A stretch of DNA of 64,000 bases, taken from NCBI GenBank assembly GCA_030549335.1, contig CM060195.1, positions 15,679,501 to 15,743,500 on the forward strand. Direction: 5' to 3'. Shown here piece by piece: positions 30,701 to 45,700 of this stretch. Under the pieces are notes generated by a model, which was not told where the DNA came from, ran no database searches, and was given only the letters and a program-made list of their open reading frames with translations. Made by a program: the position numbers and the translations under genes. How positions within the stretch are numbered: the first letter of the stretch is position 1; every line of letters starts with the position of its first letter. Source of the stretch: Pontederia crassipes (taxonomy: Eukaryota; Streptophyta; Magnoliopsida; Commelinales; Pontederiaceae).

Positions 30701-33700
30701 TTCAAAGCTATAAGTTATAGATACTTATTACAACCTTTGGGTGGCTTAAGAGGTGATAGATCTTTAGAACTCTAACTCTATTTCAAACCGAAGTTGAACC
30801 GTTACAATCAACGATAACGCTCTTGGGGATTAGAGTCTTAGAGTAAGGTTCAAAGCTATAAGTTATAGATACTTATTACAACCTTTGTGTGCCCTAAGAG
30901 GTGATTGATCTTTAGAACTTTAACTCTATTTCAAACCGAAGTTGAACCGTTACAATCAAAGATAACGCTCTTGGGGATTAGAGTCTTAGACTAAGGTTCA
31001 AAGCTATAAGTTATAGATACTTATTACAACCTTTGAGTGCCCTAAGAGGTGATAGATCTTTAGAACTCTAACTCTATTTCAAACCGAAGTTGAACCGTTA
31101 CAATCAAAGATAACGCTCTTGGGGATTAGAGTCTTAGAGTAAGGTTCAAAGCTATAAGTTATAGATACTTATTACAACCTTTGTGTGCCCTAAGAGGTGA
31201 TTGATCTTTAGAACTTTAACTCTATTTCAAACCGAAGTTGAACCGTTACAATCAAAGATATCGCTCTTGGGGATTAGAGTCTTAGAGTAAGGTTCAAAGC
31301 TATAAGTTATAGATACTTATTACAACCTTTGGGTGTCCTAAGAGGTGATAGATCTTTAGAACTTTAACTCTATTTCAAACCGAAGTTGAACCGTTACAAT
31401 CAAAGATAACGCTCTTGGGGATTGGAGTCTTAGAGTAAGGTTCAAAGCTATAAGTTATAGATAATTATTACAACATTTGGGTGCCCTAAGAGGTGATTGA
31501 TCTTTAGAACTTTAACTCTATTTCAAACCGAAGTTGAACCGTTACAATCAAAGATAACGCTCTTGGGGATTAGAGTCTTAGAGTAAGGTTCAAAGCTATA
31601 AGTTATAGATACTTATTACAACCTTCGGGTGCCCTAAGAGGTGATAGATCTTTAGAACTCTAACTCTATTTCAAACCGAAGTTGAACCGTTACAATCAAA
31701 GATAACGCTCTTGGGGATTAGAGTCTTAGAGTAAGGTTCAAAGCTATAAGTTATAGATACTTATTACAACCTTTGGGTGCCCTAAGAGGTGATAGATCTT
31801 TAGAACTCTAACTCTATTTCAAACCGAAGTTGAACCGTTACAATCAAATCAAAGATAACGCTCTTGGGGATTAGAGTCTTAGAGTAAGGTTCAAAGCTAT
31901 AAGTTATAGATACTTATTACAACCTTTCTGTGCCCTAAGAGGTGATTGATCTTTAGAACTTTAACTCTATTTCAAACCGAAGTTGAACCGTTACAATCAA
32001 AGATAACGCTCTTGGGGATTAGAGTCTTAGAGTAAGGTTCAAAGCTATAAGTTATAGACACTTATTACAACCTTTGGGTGTCCTAAGAGGTGATAGATCT
32101 TTAGAACTTTAACTCTATTTCAAACCGAAGTTGAACCGTTACAATCAAAGATAACGCTCTTGGGGATTAGAGTCTTAGAATTAGGGTCAAAGTTATAAGT
32201 CATAGATACTTATTACAACCTTTGGGTGTCCTAAGAGGTGATAGATCTTTTGAACTTTAACTCTATTTCAAACCGAAGTTGAACCGTTACAATCAAAGAT
32301 AACGCTCTTGGGGATTAGAGTCTTAGAGTAAGGTTCAAAGCTATAAGTTATAGATACTTATTACAACCTTTGTGTGCCCTAAGAGGTGATTGATCTTTAG
32401 AACTTTAACTCTATTTCAAACCGAAGTTGAACCGTTACAATCAAAGATAACGCTCTTGGGGATTAGAGTCTTAGAGTAAGGTTCAAAGCTATAAGTTATA
32501 GATACTTATTACAACCTTTGGGTGTCCTAAGAGGTGATAGATCTTTAGAACTTTAACTCTATTCAAACCGAAGTTGAACCGTTACAATCAAAGATAACGC
32601 TCTTGCGAATTAGAGTCTTAGAGTTAGGGTCAAAGTTATAAGTTATAGATACTTATTACAACCTTTGGGTGTCCTAAGAGGTGATAGATCTTTTGAACTT
32701 TAACTCTATTTCAAACCGAAGTTGAACCGTTACAATCAAAGATAACGCTCTTGGGGATTAGAGTCTTAGAGTAAGGTTCAAAGCTATAAGTTATAGACAC
32801 TTATTACAACCTTTGGGTGTCTTAAGAGGTGATAGATCTTTAGAACTTTAACTCTATTTCAAACCGAAGTTGAACCGTTACAATCTAAGATAACGCTCTT
32901 GGGGATTAGAGTCTTAGAGTAAGGTTCAAAGCGATAAGTTATATATACTTATTACAACCTTTGGGTGCCCTAAGAGGTGATAGATCTTTAGAACTTTAAC
33001 TCTATTTCAAACCGAAGTTGAACCGTTACAATCAAAGATAACGCTCTTGGGGATTGGAGTCTTAGAGTAAGGTTCAAACCTATAAGTTATAGATACTTAT
33101 TACAACCTTTGGGTGCCCTAAGAGGTGATAGATCTTTAGAACTTTAACTCTATTTCAAACCGAAGTTGAACCGTTACAATCAAAGATAACGCTCTTGGGG
33201 ATTGGAGTCTTAGAGTAAGGTTCAAAGCTATAAGTTATATATACTTATTACAACCTTTGGGTGCCCTAAGAGGTGATAGATCTTTAGAACTCTAACTCTA
33301 TTTCAAACCGAAGTTGAACCGTTACAATCAAAGATAAACCTCTCGGGGATTAGAGTCTTAGAGTAAGGTTCAAAGCTATAAGTTATAGATACTTATTACA
33401 ACCTTTGGGTGCCCTAAGAGGTGATAGATCTTTAGAACTCTAACTCTATTTCAAACCGAAGTTGAACCGTTACAATCAAATCAAAGATAACGCTCTTGGG
33501 GATTAGAGTCTTAGAGTAAGGTTCAAAGCTATAAGTTATAGATACTTATTACAACCTTTCTGTGCCCTAAGAGGTGATTGATCTTTAGAACTTTAACTCT
33601 ATTTCAAACCGAAGTTGAACCGTTACAATCAAAGATAACGCTCTTGGGGATTAGAGTCTTAGAGTAAGGTTCAAAGCTATAAGTTATAGACACTTATTAC

Positions 33701-36700
33701 AACCTTTGGGTGTCCTAAGAGGTGATAGATCTTTAGAACTTTAACTCTATTTCAAACCGAAGTTGAACCGTTACAATCAAAGATAACGCTCTTGGGGATT
33801 AGAGTCTTAGAATTAGGGTCAAAGTTATAAGTCATAGATACTTATTACAACCTTTGGGTGTCCTAAGAGGTGATAGATCTTTTGAACTTTAACTCTATTT
33901 CAAACCGAAGTTGAACCGTTACAATCAAAGATAACGCTCTTGGGGATTAGAGTCTTAGAGTAAGGTTGAAAGCTATAAGTTATAGATACTTATTACAACC
34001 TTTGGGTGTCCTAAGAGGTGATAGATCTTTTGAACTTTAACTCTATTTCAAACCGAAGTTGAACCGTTACAATCAAAGATAACGCTCTTGGGGATTAGAG
34101 TCTTAGAGTAAGGTTCAAAGCTATAAGTTATAGATACTTATTACAACCTTTGGGTGGCTTAAGAGGTGATAGATCTTTAGAACTCTAACTCTATTTCAAA
34201 CCGAAGTTGAACCGTTACAATCAAAGATAACGCTCTTGGGGATTAGAGTCTTAGAGTAAGGTTCAAAGCTATAAGTTATAGATACTTATTACAACCTTTG
34301 TGTGCCCTAAGAGGTGATTGATCTTTAGAACTTTAACTCTATTTCAAACCGAAGTTGAACCGTTACAATCAAAGATAACGCTCTTGGGGATTAGAGTCTT
34401 AGACTAAGGTTCAAAGCTATAAGTTATAGATACTTATTACAACCTTTGAGTGCCCTAAGAGGTGATAGATCTTTAGAACTCTAACTCTATTTCAAACCGA
34501 AGTTGAACCGTTACAATCAAAGATAACGCTCTTGGGGATTAGAGTCTTAGAGTAAGGTTCAAAGCTATAAGTTATAGATACTTATTACAACCTTTGTGTG
34601 CCCTAAGAGGTGATTGATCTTTAGAACTTTAACTCTATTTCAAACCGAAGTTGAACCGTTACAATCAAAGATATCGCTCTTGGGGATTAGAGTCTTAGAG
34701 TAAGGTTCAAAGCTATAAGTTATAGATACTTATTACAACCTTTGGTTGTCCTAAGAGGTGATAGATCTTTAGAACTTTAACTCTATTTCAAACCGAAGTT
34801 GAACCGTTACAATCAAAGATAACGCTCTTGGGGATTAGAGTCTTAGAATTATGGTCAAAGTTATAAGTTATAGATACTTATTACAACCTTTGGGTGTCCT
34901 AAGAGGTGATAGATCTTTTGAACTTTAACTCTATTTCAAACCGAAGTTGAACCGTTACAATCAAAGATAACGCTCTTGGGGATTAGAGTCTTAGAGTAAG
35001 GTTCAAAGCTATAAGTTATAGATACTTATTACAACCTTTGGGTGCCTTAAGAGGTGATAGATTTTTAGAACTCTAACTCTATTTCAAACCGAAGTTGAAC
35101 CGTTACAATCAAAGATAACGCTCTTGGGGATTAGAGTCTTAGAGTAAGGTTCAAAGCTATAAGTTATAGATACTTATTACAACCTTTGGGTGTCCTAACA
35201 GGTGATAGATCTTTAGAACTTTAACTCTATTTCAAACCGAAGTTGAACCGTTACAATCAAAGATAAGGCTCTTGGGGATTAGAGTCTTAGAGTAAGGTTC
35301 AAAGCTATAAGTTATAGACACTTATTACAACCTTTGGGTGTCCTAAGAGGTGATTGATCTTTAGAACTTTAACTCTATTTCAAACCGAAGTTGAACCGTT
35401 ACAATCAAAGATAACGCTCTTGGGGATTAGAGTCTTAGAGTAAGGTTCAAAGCTATAAGTTATAGATACTTATTACAACCTTTGGGTGTCCTAAGAGGTG
35501 ATAGATCTTTAGAACTTTAACTCTATTTCAAACCGAAGTTGAACCGTTACAATCAAAGATAACGCTCTTGGGGATTAGAGTCTTAGAGTAAGGTTCAAAG
35601 CTATAAGTTATAGATACTTATTACAACCTTTGGGTGCCATAAGAGGTGATAGATCTTTAGAAATCTAACTCTATTGCAATCCAAAGTTGAACCGTTACAA
35701 TCAAAGATAACGCTCTTGGGGATTAGTGTCTTAGAGTAAGGTTCAAAGCTATAAGTTATAGATAATTATTACAACATTTGGGTGCCCTAAGAGGTGATTG
35801 ATCTTTAGAACTTTAACTCTATTTCAAACCGAAGTTGAACCGTTACAATCAAAGATAACGCTCTTGGGGATTAGAGTCTTAGAGTAAGGTTCAAAGCTAT
35901 AAGTTATAGATACTTATTACAACCTTTGGGCGCCCTAAGAGGTGATAGATCTTTAGAACTCTAACTCTATTTCAAACCGAAGTTGAACCGTTACAATCAA
36001 AGATAACGCTCTTGGGGATTAGAGTCTTAGAGTAAGGTTCAAAGCTATAAGTTATAGATACTTATTACAACCTTTGGGTGCCCTAAGAGGTGATAGATCT
36101 TTAGAACTCTAACTCTATTTCAAACCGAAGTTGAATCGTTACAATCAAAGATAACGCTCTTGGGGATTAGAGTCTTAGAGTAAGGTTCAAAGCTATAAGT
36201 TATAGATACTTATTACAACCTTTGGGTGCCCTAAGAGGTGATAGATCTTTAGAACTCTAACTCTATTTCAAACCGAAGTTGAACCGTTACAATCAAAGAT
36301 AACGCTCTTGGGGATTAGAGTCTTAGAGTAAGGTTCAAAGCTATAAGTTATAGATACTTATTACAACCTTTGGGTGCCTTAAGAGGTGATAGATCTTTAG
36401 AACTCTAACTCTATTTCAAACCGAAGTTGAACCGTTACAATCAAAGATAACGCTCTTGGGGATTAGAGTCTTAGAGTAAGGTTCAAAGCTATAAGTTATA
36501 GATACTTATTACAACCTTTGTGTGCCCTAAGAGGTGATTGATCTTTAGAACTTTAACTCTATTTCAAACCGAAGTTGAACCGTTACAATCAAAGATAACG
36601 CTCTTGGGGATTAGAGTCTTAGAGTAAGGTTCAAAGCTATAAGTTATAGATACTTATTACAACCTTTGGGTGCCTTAAGAGGTGATAGATCTTTAGAACT

Positions 36701-39700
36701 CTAACTCTATTTCAAACCGAAGTTGAACCGTTACAATCAAATCAAAGATAACGCTCTTGGGGATTAGAGTCTTAGAGTAAGGTTCAAAGCTATAAGTTAT
36801 AGATACTTATTACAACCTTTGTGTGCCCTAAGAGGTGATTGATCTTTAGAACTTTAACTCTATTTCAAACCGAAGTTGAACCGTTACAATCAAAGATAAC
36901 GCTCTTGGGGATTAGAGTCTTAGAGTAAGGTTCAAAGCTATAAGTTATAGACACTTATTACAACCTTTGGGTGTCCTAAGAGGTGATTGATCTTTAGAAC
37001 TTTAACTCTATTTCAAACCGAAGTTGAACCGTTACAATCAAAGATAACGCTCTTGGGGATTAGAGTCTTAGAGTAAGGTTCAAAGCTATAAGTTATAGAT
37101 ACTTATTACAACCTTTGGGTGTCCTAAGAGGTGATAGATCTTTTGAACTTTAACTCTATTTCAAACCGAAGTTGAACCGTTACAATCAAAGATAACGCTC
37201 TTGGGGATTAGAGTCTTAGAGTAAGGTTCAAAGCTATAAGTTATAGATACTTATTACAACCTTTGGGTGCCTTAAGAGGTGATAGATTTTTAGAACTCTA
37301 ACTCTATTTCAAACCGAAGTTGAACCGTTACAATCAAAGATAACGCTCTTGGGGATTAGAGTCTTAGAGTAAGGTTCAAAGCTATAAGTTATAGATACTT
37401 ATTACAACCTTTGGGTGTCCTAAGAGGTGATAGATCTTTAGAACTTTAACTCTATTTCAAACCGAAGTTGAACCGTTACAATCAAAGATAACGCTCTTGG
37501 GGATTAGAGTCTTAGAGTAAGGTTCAAAGCTATAAGTTATAGACACTTATTACAACCTTTGGGTGTCCTAAGAGGTGATTGATCTTTAGAACTTTAACTC
37601 TATTTCAAACCGAAGTTGAACCGTTACAATCAAAGATAACGCTCTTGGGGATTAGAGTCTTAGAGTAAGGTTCAAAGCTATAAGTTATAGATACTTATTA
37701 CAACCTTTGGGTGTCCTAAGAGGTGATAGATCTTTAGAACTTTAACTCTATTTCAAACCGAAGTTGAACCGTTACAATCAAAGATAACGCTCTTGGGGAT
37801 TAGAGTCTTAGAGTAAGGTTCAAAGCTATAAGTTATAGATACTTATTACAACCTTTGGGTGCCATAAGAGGTGATAGATCTTTAGAAATCTAACTCTATT
37901 GCAATCCGAAGTTGAACCGTTACAATCAAAGATAACGCTCTTGGGGATTAGTGTCTTAGAGTAAGGTTCAAAGCTATAAGTTATAGATAATTATTACAAC
38001 ATTTGGGTGCCCTAAGAGGTGATTGATCTTTAGAACTTTAACTCTATTTCAAACCGAAGTTGAACCGTTACAATCAAAGATAACGCTCTTGGGGATTAGA
38101 GTCTTAGAGTAAGGTTCAAAGCTATAAGTTATAGATACTTATTACAACCTTTGGGCGCCCTAAGAGGTGATAGATCTTTAGAACTCTAACTCTATTTCAA
38201 ACCGAAGTTGAACCGTTACAATCAAAGATAACGCTCTTGGGGATTAGAGTCTTAGAGTAAGGTTCAAAGCTATAAGTTATAGATACTTATTACAACCTTT
38301 GGGTGCCCTAAGAGGTGATAGATCTTTAGAACTCTAACTCTATTTCAAACCGAAGTTGAACCGTTACAATCAAAGATAACGCTCTTGGGGATTAGAGTCT
38401 TAGAGTAAGGTTCAAAGCTATAAGTTATAGATACTTATTACAACCTTTGGGTGCCCTAAGAGGTGATAGATCTTTAGAACTCTAACTCTATTTCAAACCG
38501 AAGTTGAACCGTTACAATCAAAGATAACGCTCTTGGGGATTAGAGTCTTAGAGTAAGGTTCAAAGCTATAAGTTATAGATACTTATTACAACCTTTGGGT
38601 GCCTTAAGAGGTGATAGATCTTTAGAACTCTAACTCTATTTCAAACCGAAGTTGAACCGTTACAATCAAAGATAACGCTCTTGGGGATTAGAGTCTTAGA
38701 GTAAGGTTCAAAGCTATAAGTTATAGATACTTATTACAACCTTTGTGTGCCCTAAGAGGTGATTGATCTTTAGAACTTTAACTCTATTTCAAACCGAAGT
38801 TGAACCGTTACAATCAAAGATAACGCTCTTGGGGATTAGAGTCTTAGAGTAAGGTTCAAAGCTATAAGTTATAGACACTTATTACAACCTTTGGGTGTCC
38901 TAAGAGGTGATTGATCTTTAGAACTTTAACTCTATTTCAAACCGAAGTTGAACCGTTACAATCAAAGATAACGCTCTTGGGGATTAGAGTCTTAGAGTAA
39001 GGTTCAAAGCTATAAGTTATTGATACTTATTACAACCTTTGGGTGTCCTAAGAGGTGATAGATCTTTAGAACTTTAACTCTATTTCAAACCAAAGTTGAA
39101 CCGTTACAATCAAAGATAACGCTCTTGGGGATTAGAGTCTTAGAGTAAGGTTCAAAGCTATAAGTTATAGATACTTATTACAACCTTTGGGTGCCATAAG
39201 AGGTGATAGATCTTTAGAAATCTAACTCTATTGCAATCCGAAGTTGAACCGTTACAATCAAAGATAACGCTCTTGGGGATTAGTGTCTTAGAGTAAGGTT
39301 CAAAGCTATAAGTTATAGATAATTATTACAACATTTGGGTGCCCTAAGAGGTGATTGATCTTTAGAACTTTAACTCTATTTCAAACCGAAGTTGAACCGT
39401 TACAATCAAAGATAACGCTCTTGGGGATTAGAGTCTTAGAGTAAGGTTCAAAGCTATAAGTTATAGATACTTATTACAACCTTCGGGTGCCCTAAGAGGT
39501 GATAGATCTTTAGAACTCTAACTCTATTTCAAACCGAAGTTGAACCGTTACAATCAAAGATAACGCTCTTGGGGATTAGAGTCTTAGAGTAAGGTTCAAA
39601 GCTATAAGTTATAGATACTTATTACAACCTTTGGGTGCCCTAAGAGGTGATAGATTTTTAGAACTCTAACTCTATTTCAAACCGAAGTTGAACCGTTACA

Positions 39701-42700
39701 ATCAAATCAAAGATAACGCTCTTGGGGATTAGAGTCTTAGAGTAAGGTTCAAAGCTATAAGTTATAGATACTTATTACAACCTTTCTGTGCCCTAAGAGG
39801 TGATTGATCTTTAGAACTTTAACTCTATTTCAAACCGAAGTTGAACCGTTACAATCAAAGATAACGCTCTTGGGGATTAGAGTCTTAGAGTAAGGTTCAA
39901 AGCTATAAGTTATAGACACTTATTACAACCTTTGGGTGTCCTAAGAGGTGATAGATCTTTAGAACTTTAACTCTATTTCAAACCGAAGTTGAACCGTTAC
40001 AATCAAAGATAACGCTCTTGGGGATTAGAGTCTTAGAATTAGGGTCAAAGTTATAAGTCATAGATACTTATTACAACCTTTGGGTGTCCTAAGAGGTGAT
40101 AGATCTTTTGAACTTTAACTCTATTTCAAACCGAAGTTGAACCGTTACAATCAAAGATAACGCTCTTGGGGATTAGAGTCTTAGAGTAAGGTTCAAAGCT
40201 ATAAGTTATAGATACTTATTACAACCTTTGTGTGCCCTAAGAGGTGATTGATCTTTAGAACTTTAACTCTATTTCAAACCGAAGTTGAACCGTTACAATC
40301 AAAGATAACGCTCTTGGGGATTAGAGTCTTAGAGTAAGGTTCAAAGCTATAAGTTATAGATACTTATTACAACCTTTGGGTGTCCTAAGAGGTGATAGAT
40401 CTTTAGAACTTTAACTCTATTTCAAACCGAAGTTGAACCGTTACAATCAAAGATAACGCTCTTGCGAATTAGAGTCTTAGAGTTAGGGTCAAAGTTATAA
40501 GTTATAGATACTTATTACAACCTTTGGGTGTCCTAAGAGGTGATAGATCTTTTGAACTTTAACTCTATTTCAAACCGAAGTTGAACCGTTACAATCAAAG
40601 ATAACGCTCTTGGGGATTAGAGTCTTAGAGTAAGGTTCAAAGCTATAAGTTATAGACACTTATTACAACCTTTGGGTGTCTTAAGAGGTGATAGATCTTT
40701 AGAACTTTAACTCTATTTCAAACCGAAGTTGAACCGTTACAATCTAAGATAACGCTCTTGGGGATTAGAGTCTTAGAGTAAGGTTCAAAGCGATAAGTTA
40801 TATATACTTATTACAACCTTTGGGTGCCCTAAGAGGTGATAGATCTTTAGAACTTTAACTCTATTTCAAATCGAAGTTGAACCGTTACAATCAAAGATAA
40901 CGCTCTTGGGGATTGGAGTCTTAGAGTAAGGTTCAAACCTATAAGTTATAGATACTTATTACAACCTTTGGGTGCCCTAAGAGGTGATAGATCTTTAGAA
41001 CTTTAACTCTATTTCAAACCGAAGTTGAACCGTTACAATCAAAGATAACGCTCTTGGGGATTGGAGTCTTAGAGTAAGGTTCAAAGCTATAAGTTATATA
41101 TACTTATTACAACCTTTGGGTGCCCTAAGAGGTGATAGATCTTTAGAACTCTAACTCTATTTCAAACCGAAGTTGAACCGTTACAATCAAAGATAAACCT
41201 CTCGGGGATTAGAGTCTTAGAGTAAGGTTCAAAGCTATAAGTTATAGATACTTATTACAACCTTTGGGTGCCCTAAGAGGTGATAGATCTTTAGAACTCT
41301 AACTCTATTTCAAACCGAAGTTGAACCGTTACAATCAAATCAAAGATAACGCTCTTGGGGATTAGAGTCTTAGAGTAAGGTTCAAAGCTATAAGTTATAG
41401 ATACTTATTACAACCTTTCTGTGCCCTAAGAGGTGATTGATCTTTAGAACTTTAACTCTATTTCAAACCGAAGTTGAACCGTTACAATCAAAGATAACGC
41501 TCTTGGGGATTAGAGTCTTAGAGTAAGGTTCAAAACTATAAGTTATAGACACTTATTACAACCTTTGGGTGTCCTAAGAGGTGATAGATCTTTAGAACTT
41601 TAACTCTATTTCAAACCGAAGTTGAACCGTTACAATCAAAGATAACGCTCTTGGGGATTAGAGTCTTAGAATTAGGGTCAAAGTTATAAGTCATAGATAC
41701 TTATTACAACCTTTGGGTGTCCTAAGAGGTGATAGATCTTTTGAACTTTAACTCTATTTCAAACCGAAGTTGAACCGTTACAATCAAAGATAACGCTCTT
41801 GGGGATTAGAGTCTTAGAGTAAGGTTCAAAGCTATAAGTTATAGATACTTATTACAACCTTTGGGTGTCCTAAGAGGTGATAGATCTTTTGAACTTTAAC
41901 TCTATTTCAAACCGAAGTTGAACCGTTACAATCAAAGATAACGCTCTTGGGGATTAGAGTCTTAGAGTAAGGTTCAAAGCTATAAGTTATAGATACTTAT
42001 TACAACCTTTGTGTGCCCTAAGAGGTGATTGATCTTTAGAACTTTAACTCTATTTCAAACCGAAGTTGAACCGTTACAATCAAAGATAACGCTCTTGGGG
42101 ATTAGAGTCTTAGAGTAAGGTTCAAAGCTATAAGTTATAGACACTTATTACAACCTTTGGGTGTCCTAAGAGGTGATTGATCTTTAGAACTTTAACTCTA
42201 TTTCAAACCGAAGTTGAACCGTTACAATCAAAGATAACGCTCTTGGGGATTAGAGTCTTAGAGTAAGGTTCAAAGCTATAAGTTATTGATACTTATTACA
42301 ACCTTTGGGTGTCCTAAGAGGTGATAGATCTTTAGAACTTTAACTCTATTTCAAACCAAAGTTGAACCGTTACAATCAAAGATAACGCTCTTGGGGATTA
42401 GAGTCTTAGAGTAAGGTTCAAAGCTATAAGTTATAGATACTTATTACAACCTTTGGGTGCCATAAGAGGTGATAGATCTTTAGAAATCTAACTCTATTGC
42501 AATCCGAAGTTGAACCGTTACAATCAAAGATAACGCTCTTGGGGATTAGTGTCTTAGAGTAAGGTTCAAAGCTATAAGTTATAGATAATTATTACAACAT
42601 TTGGGTGCCCTAAGAGGTGATTGATCTTTAGAACTTTAACTCTATTTCAAACCGAAGTTGAACCGTTACAATCAAAGATAACGCTCTTGGGGATTAGAGT

Positions 42701-45700
42701 CTTAGAGTAAGGTTCAAAGCTATAAGTTATAGATACTTATTACAACCTTCGGGTGCCCTAAGAGGTGATAGATCTTTAGAACTCTAACTCTATTTCAAAC
42801 CGAAGTTGAACCGTTACAATCAAAGATAACGCTCTTGGGGATTAGAGGAGTCTTAGAGTAAGGTTCAAAGCTATAAGTTATAGATACTTATTACAACCTT
42901 TGGGTGCCCTAAGAGGTGATAGATTTTTAGAACTCTAACTCTATTTCAAACCGAAGTTGAACCGTTACAATCAAATCAAAGATAACGCTCTTGGGGATTA
43001 GAGTCTTAGAGTAAGGTTCAAAGCTATAAGTTATAGATACTTATTACAACCTTTCTGTGCCCTAAGAGGTGATTGATCTTTAGAACTTTAACTCTATTTC
43101 AAACCGAAGTTGAACCGTTACAATCAAAGATAACGCTCTTGGGGATTAGAGTCTTAGAGTAAGGTTCAAAGCTATAAGTTATAGACACTTATTACAACCT
43201 TTGGGTGTCCTAAGAGGTGATAGATCTTTAGAACTTTAACTCTATTTCAAACCGAAGTTGAACCGTTACAATCAAAGATAACGCTCTTGGGGATTAGAGT
43301 CTTAGAATTAGGGTCAAAGTTATAAGTCATAGATACTTATTACAACCTTTGGGTGTCCTAAGAGGTGATAGATCTTTTGAACTTTAACTCTATTTCAAAC
43401 CGAAGTTGAACCGTTACAATCAAAGATAACGCTCTTGGGGATTAGAGTCTTAGAGTAAGGTTCAAAGCTATAAGTTATAGATACTTATTACAACCTTTGT
43501 GTGCCCTAAGAGGTGATTGATCTTTAGAACTTTAACTCTATTTCAAACCGAAGTTGAACCGTTACAATCAAAGATAACGCTCTTGGGGATTAGAGTCTTA
43601 GAGTAAGGTTCAAAGCTATAAGTTATAGATACTTATTACAACCTTTGGGTGTCCTAAGAGGTGATAGATCTTTAGAACTTTAACTCTATTTCAAACCGAA
43701 GTTGAACCGTTACAATCAAAGATAACGCTCTTGCGAATTAGAGTCTTAGAGTTAGGGTCAAAGTTATAAGTTATAGATACTTATTACAACCTTTGGGTGT
43801 CCTAAGAGGTGATAGATCTTTTGAACTTTAACTCTATTTCAAACCGAAGTTGAACCGTTACAATCAAAGATAACGCTCTTGGGGATTAGAGTCTTAGAGT
43901 AAGGTTCAAAGCTATAAGTTATAGACACTTATTACAACCTTTGGGTGTCTTAAGAGGTGATAGATCTTTAGAACTTTAACTCTATTTCAAACCGAAGTTG
44001 AACCGTTACAATCTAAGATAACGCTCTTGGGGATTAGAGTCTTAGAGTAAGGTTCAAAGCGATAAGTTATATATACTTATTACAACCTTTGGGTGCCCTA
44101 AGAGGTGATAGATCTTTAGAACTTTAACTCTATTTCAAATCGAAGTTGAACCGTTACAATCAAAGATAACGCTCTTGGGGATTGGAGTCTTAGAGTAAGG
44201 TTCAAACCTATAAGTTATAGATACTTATTACAACCTTTGGGTGCCCTAAGAGGTGATAGATCTTTAGAACTTTAACTCTATTTCAAACCGAAGTTGAACC
44301 GTTACAATCAAAGATAACGCTCTTGGGGATTGGAGTCTTAGAGTAAGGTTCAAAGCTATAAGTTATATATACTTATTACAACCTTTGGGTGCCCTAAGAG
44401 GTGATAGATCTTTAGAACTCTAACTCTATTTCAAACCGAAGTTGAACCGTTACAATCAAAGATAAACCTCTCGGGGATTAGAGTCTTAGAGTAAGGTTCA
44501 AAGCTATAAGTTATAGATACTTATTACAACCTTTGGGTGCCCTAAGAGGTGATAGATCTTTAGAACTCTAACTCTATTTCAAACCGAAGTTGAACCGTTA
44601 CAATCAAATCAAAGATAACGCTCTTGGGGATTAGAGTCTTAGAGTAAGGTTCAAAGCTATAAGTTATAGATACTTATTACAACCTTTCTGTGCCCTAAGA
44701 GGTGATTGATCTTTAGAACTTTAACTCTATTTCAAACCGAAGTTGAACCGTTACAATCAAAGATAACGCTCTTGGGGATTAGAGTCTTAGAGTAAGGTTC
44801 AAAACTATAAGTTATAGACACTTATTACAACCTTTGGGTGTCCTAAGAGGTGATAGATCTTTTGAACTTTAACTCTATTTCAAACCGAAGTTGAACCGTT
44901 ACAATCAAAGATAACGCTCTTGGGGATTAGAGTCTTAGAGTAAGGTTCAAAGCTATAAGTTATAGATACTTATTACAACCTTTGGGTGCCTTAAGAGGTG
45001 ATAGATTTTTAGAACTCTAACTCTATTTCAAACCGAAGTTGAACCGTTACAATCAAAGATAACGCTCTTGGGGATTAGAGTCTTAGAGTAAGGTTCAAAG
45101 CTATAAGTTATAGATACTTATTACAACCTTTGGGTGTCCTAAGAGGTGATAGATCTTTTGAACTTTAACTCTATTTCAAACCGAAGTTGAACCGTTACAA
45201 TCAAAGATAACGCTCTTGGGGATTAGAGTCTTAGAGTAAGGTTCAAAGCTATAAGTTATAGATACTTATTACAACCTTTGGGTGGCTTAAGAGGTGATAG
45301 ATCTTTAGAACTCTAACTCTATTTCAAACCGAAGTTGAACCGTTACAATCAAAGATAACGCTCTTGGGGATTAGAGTCTTAGAGTAAGGTTCAAAGCTAT
45401 AAGTTATAGATACTTATTACAACCTTTGTGTGCCCTAAGAGGTGATTGATCTTTAGAACTTTAACTCTATTTCAAACCGAAGTTGAACCGTTACAATCAA
45501 AGATAACGCTCTTGGGGATTAGAGTCTTAGACTAAGGTTCAAAGCTATAAGTTATAGATACTTATTACAACCTTTGGGTGCCCTAAGAGGTGATAGATCT
45601 TTAGAACTCTAACTCTATTTCAAACCGAAGTTGAACCGTTACAATCAAAGATAACGCTCTTGGGGATTAGAGTCTTAGAGTAAGGTTCAAAGCTATAAGT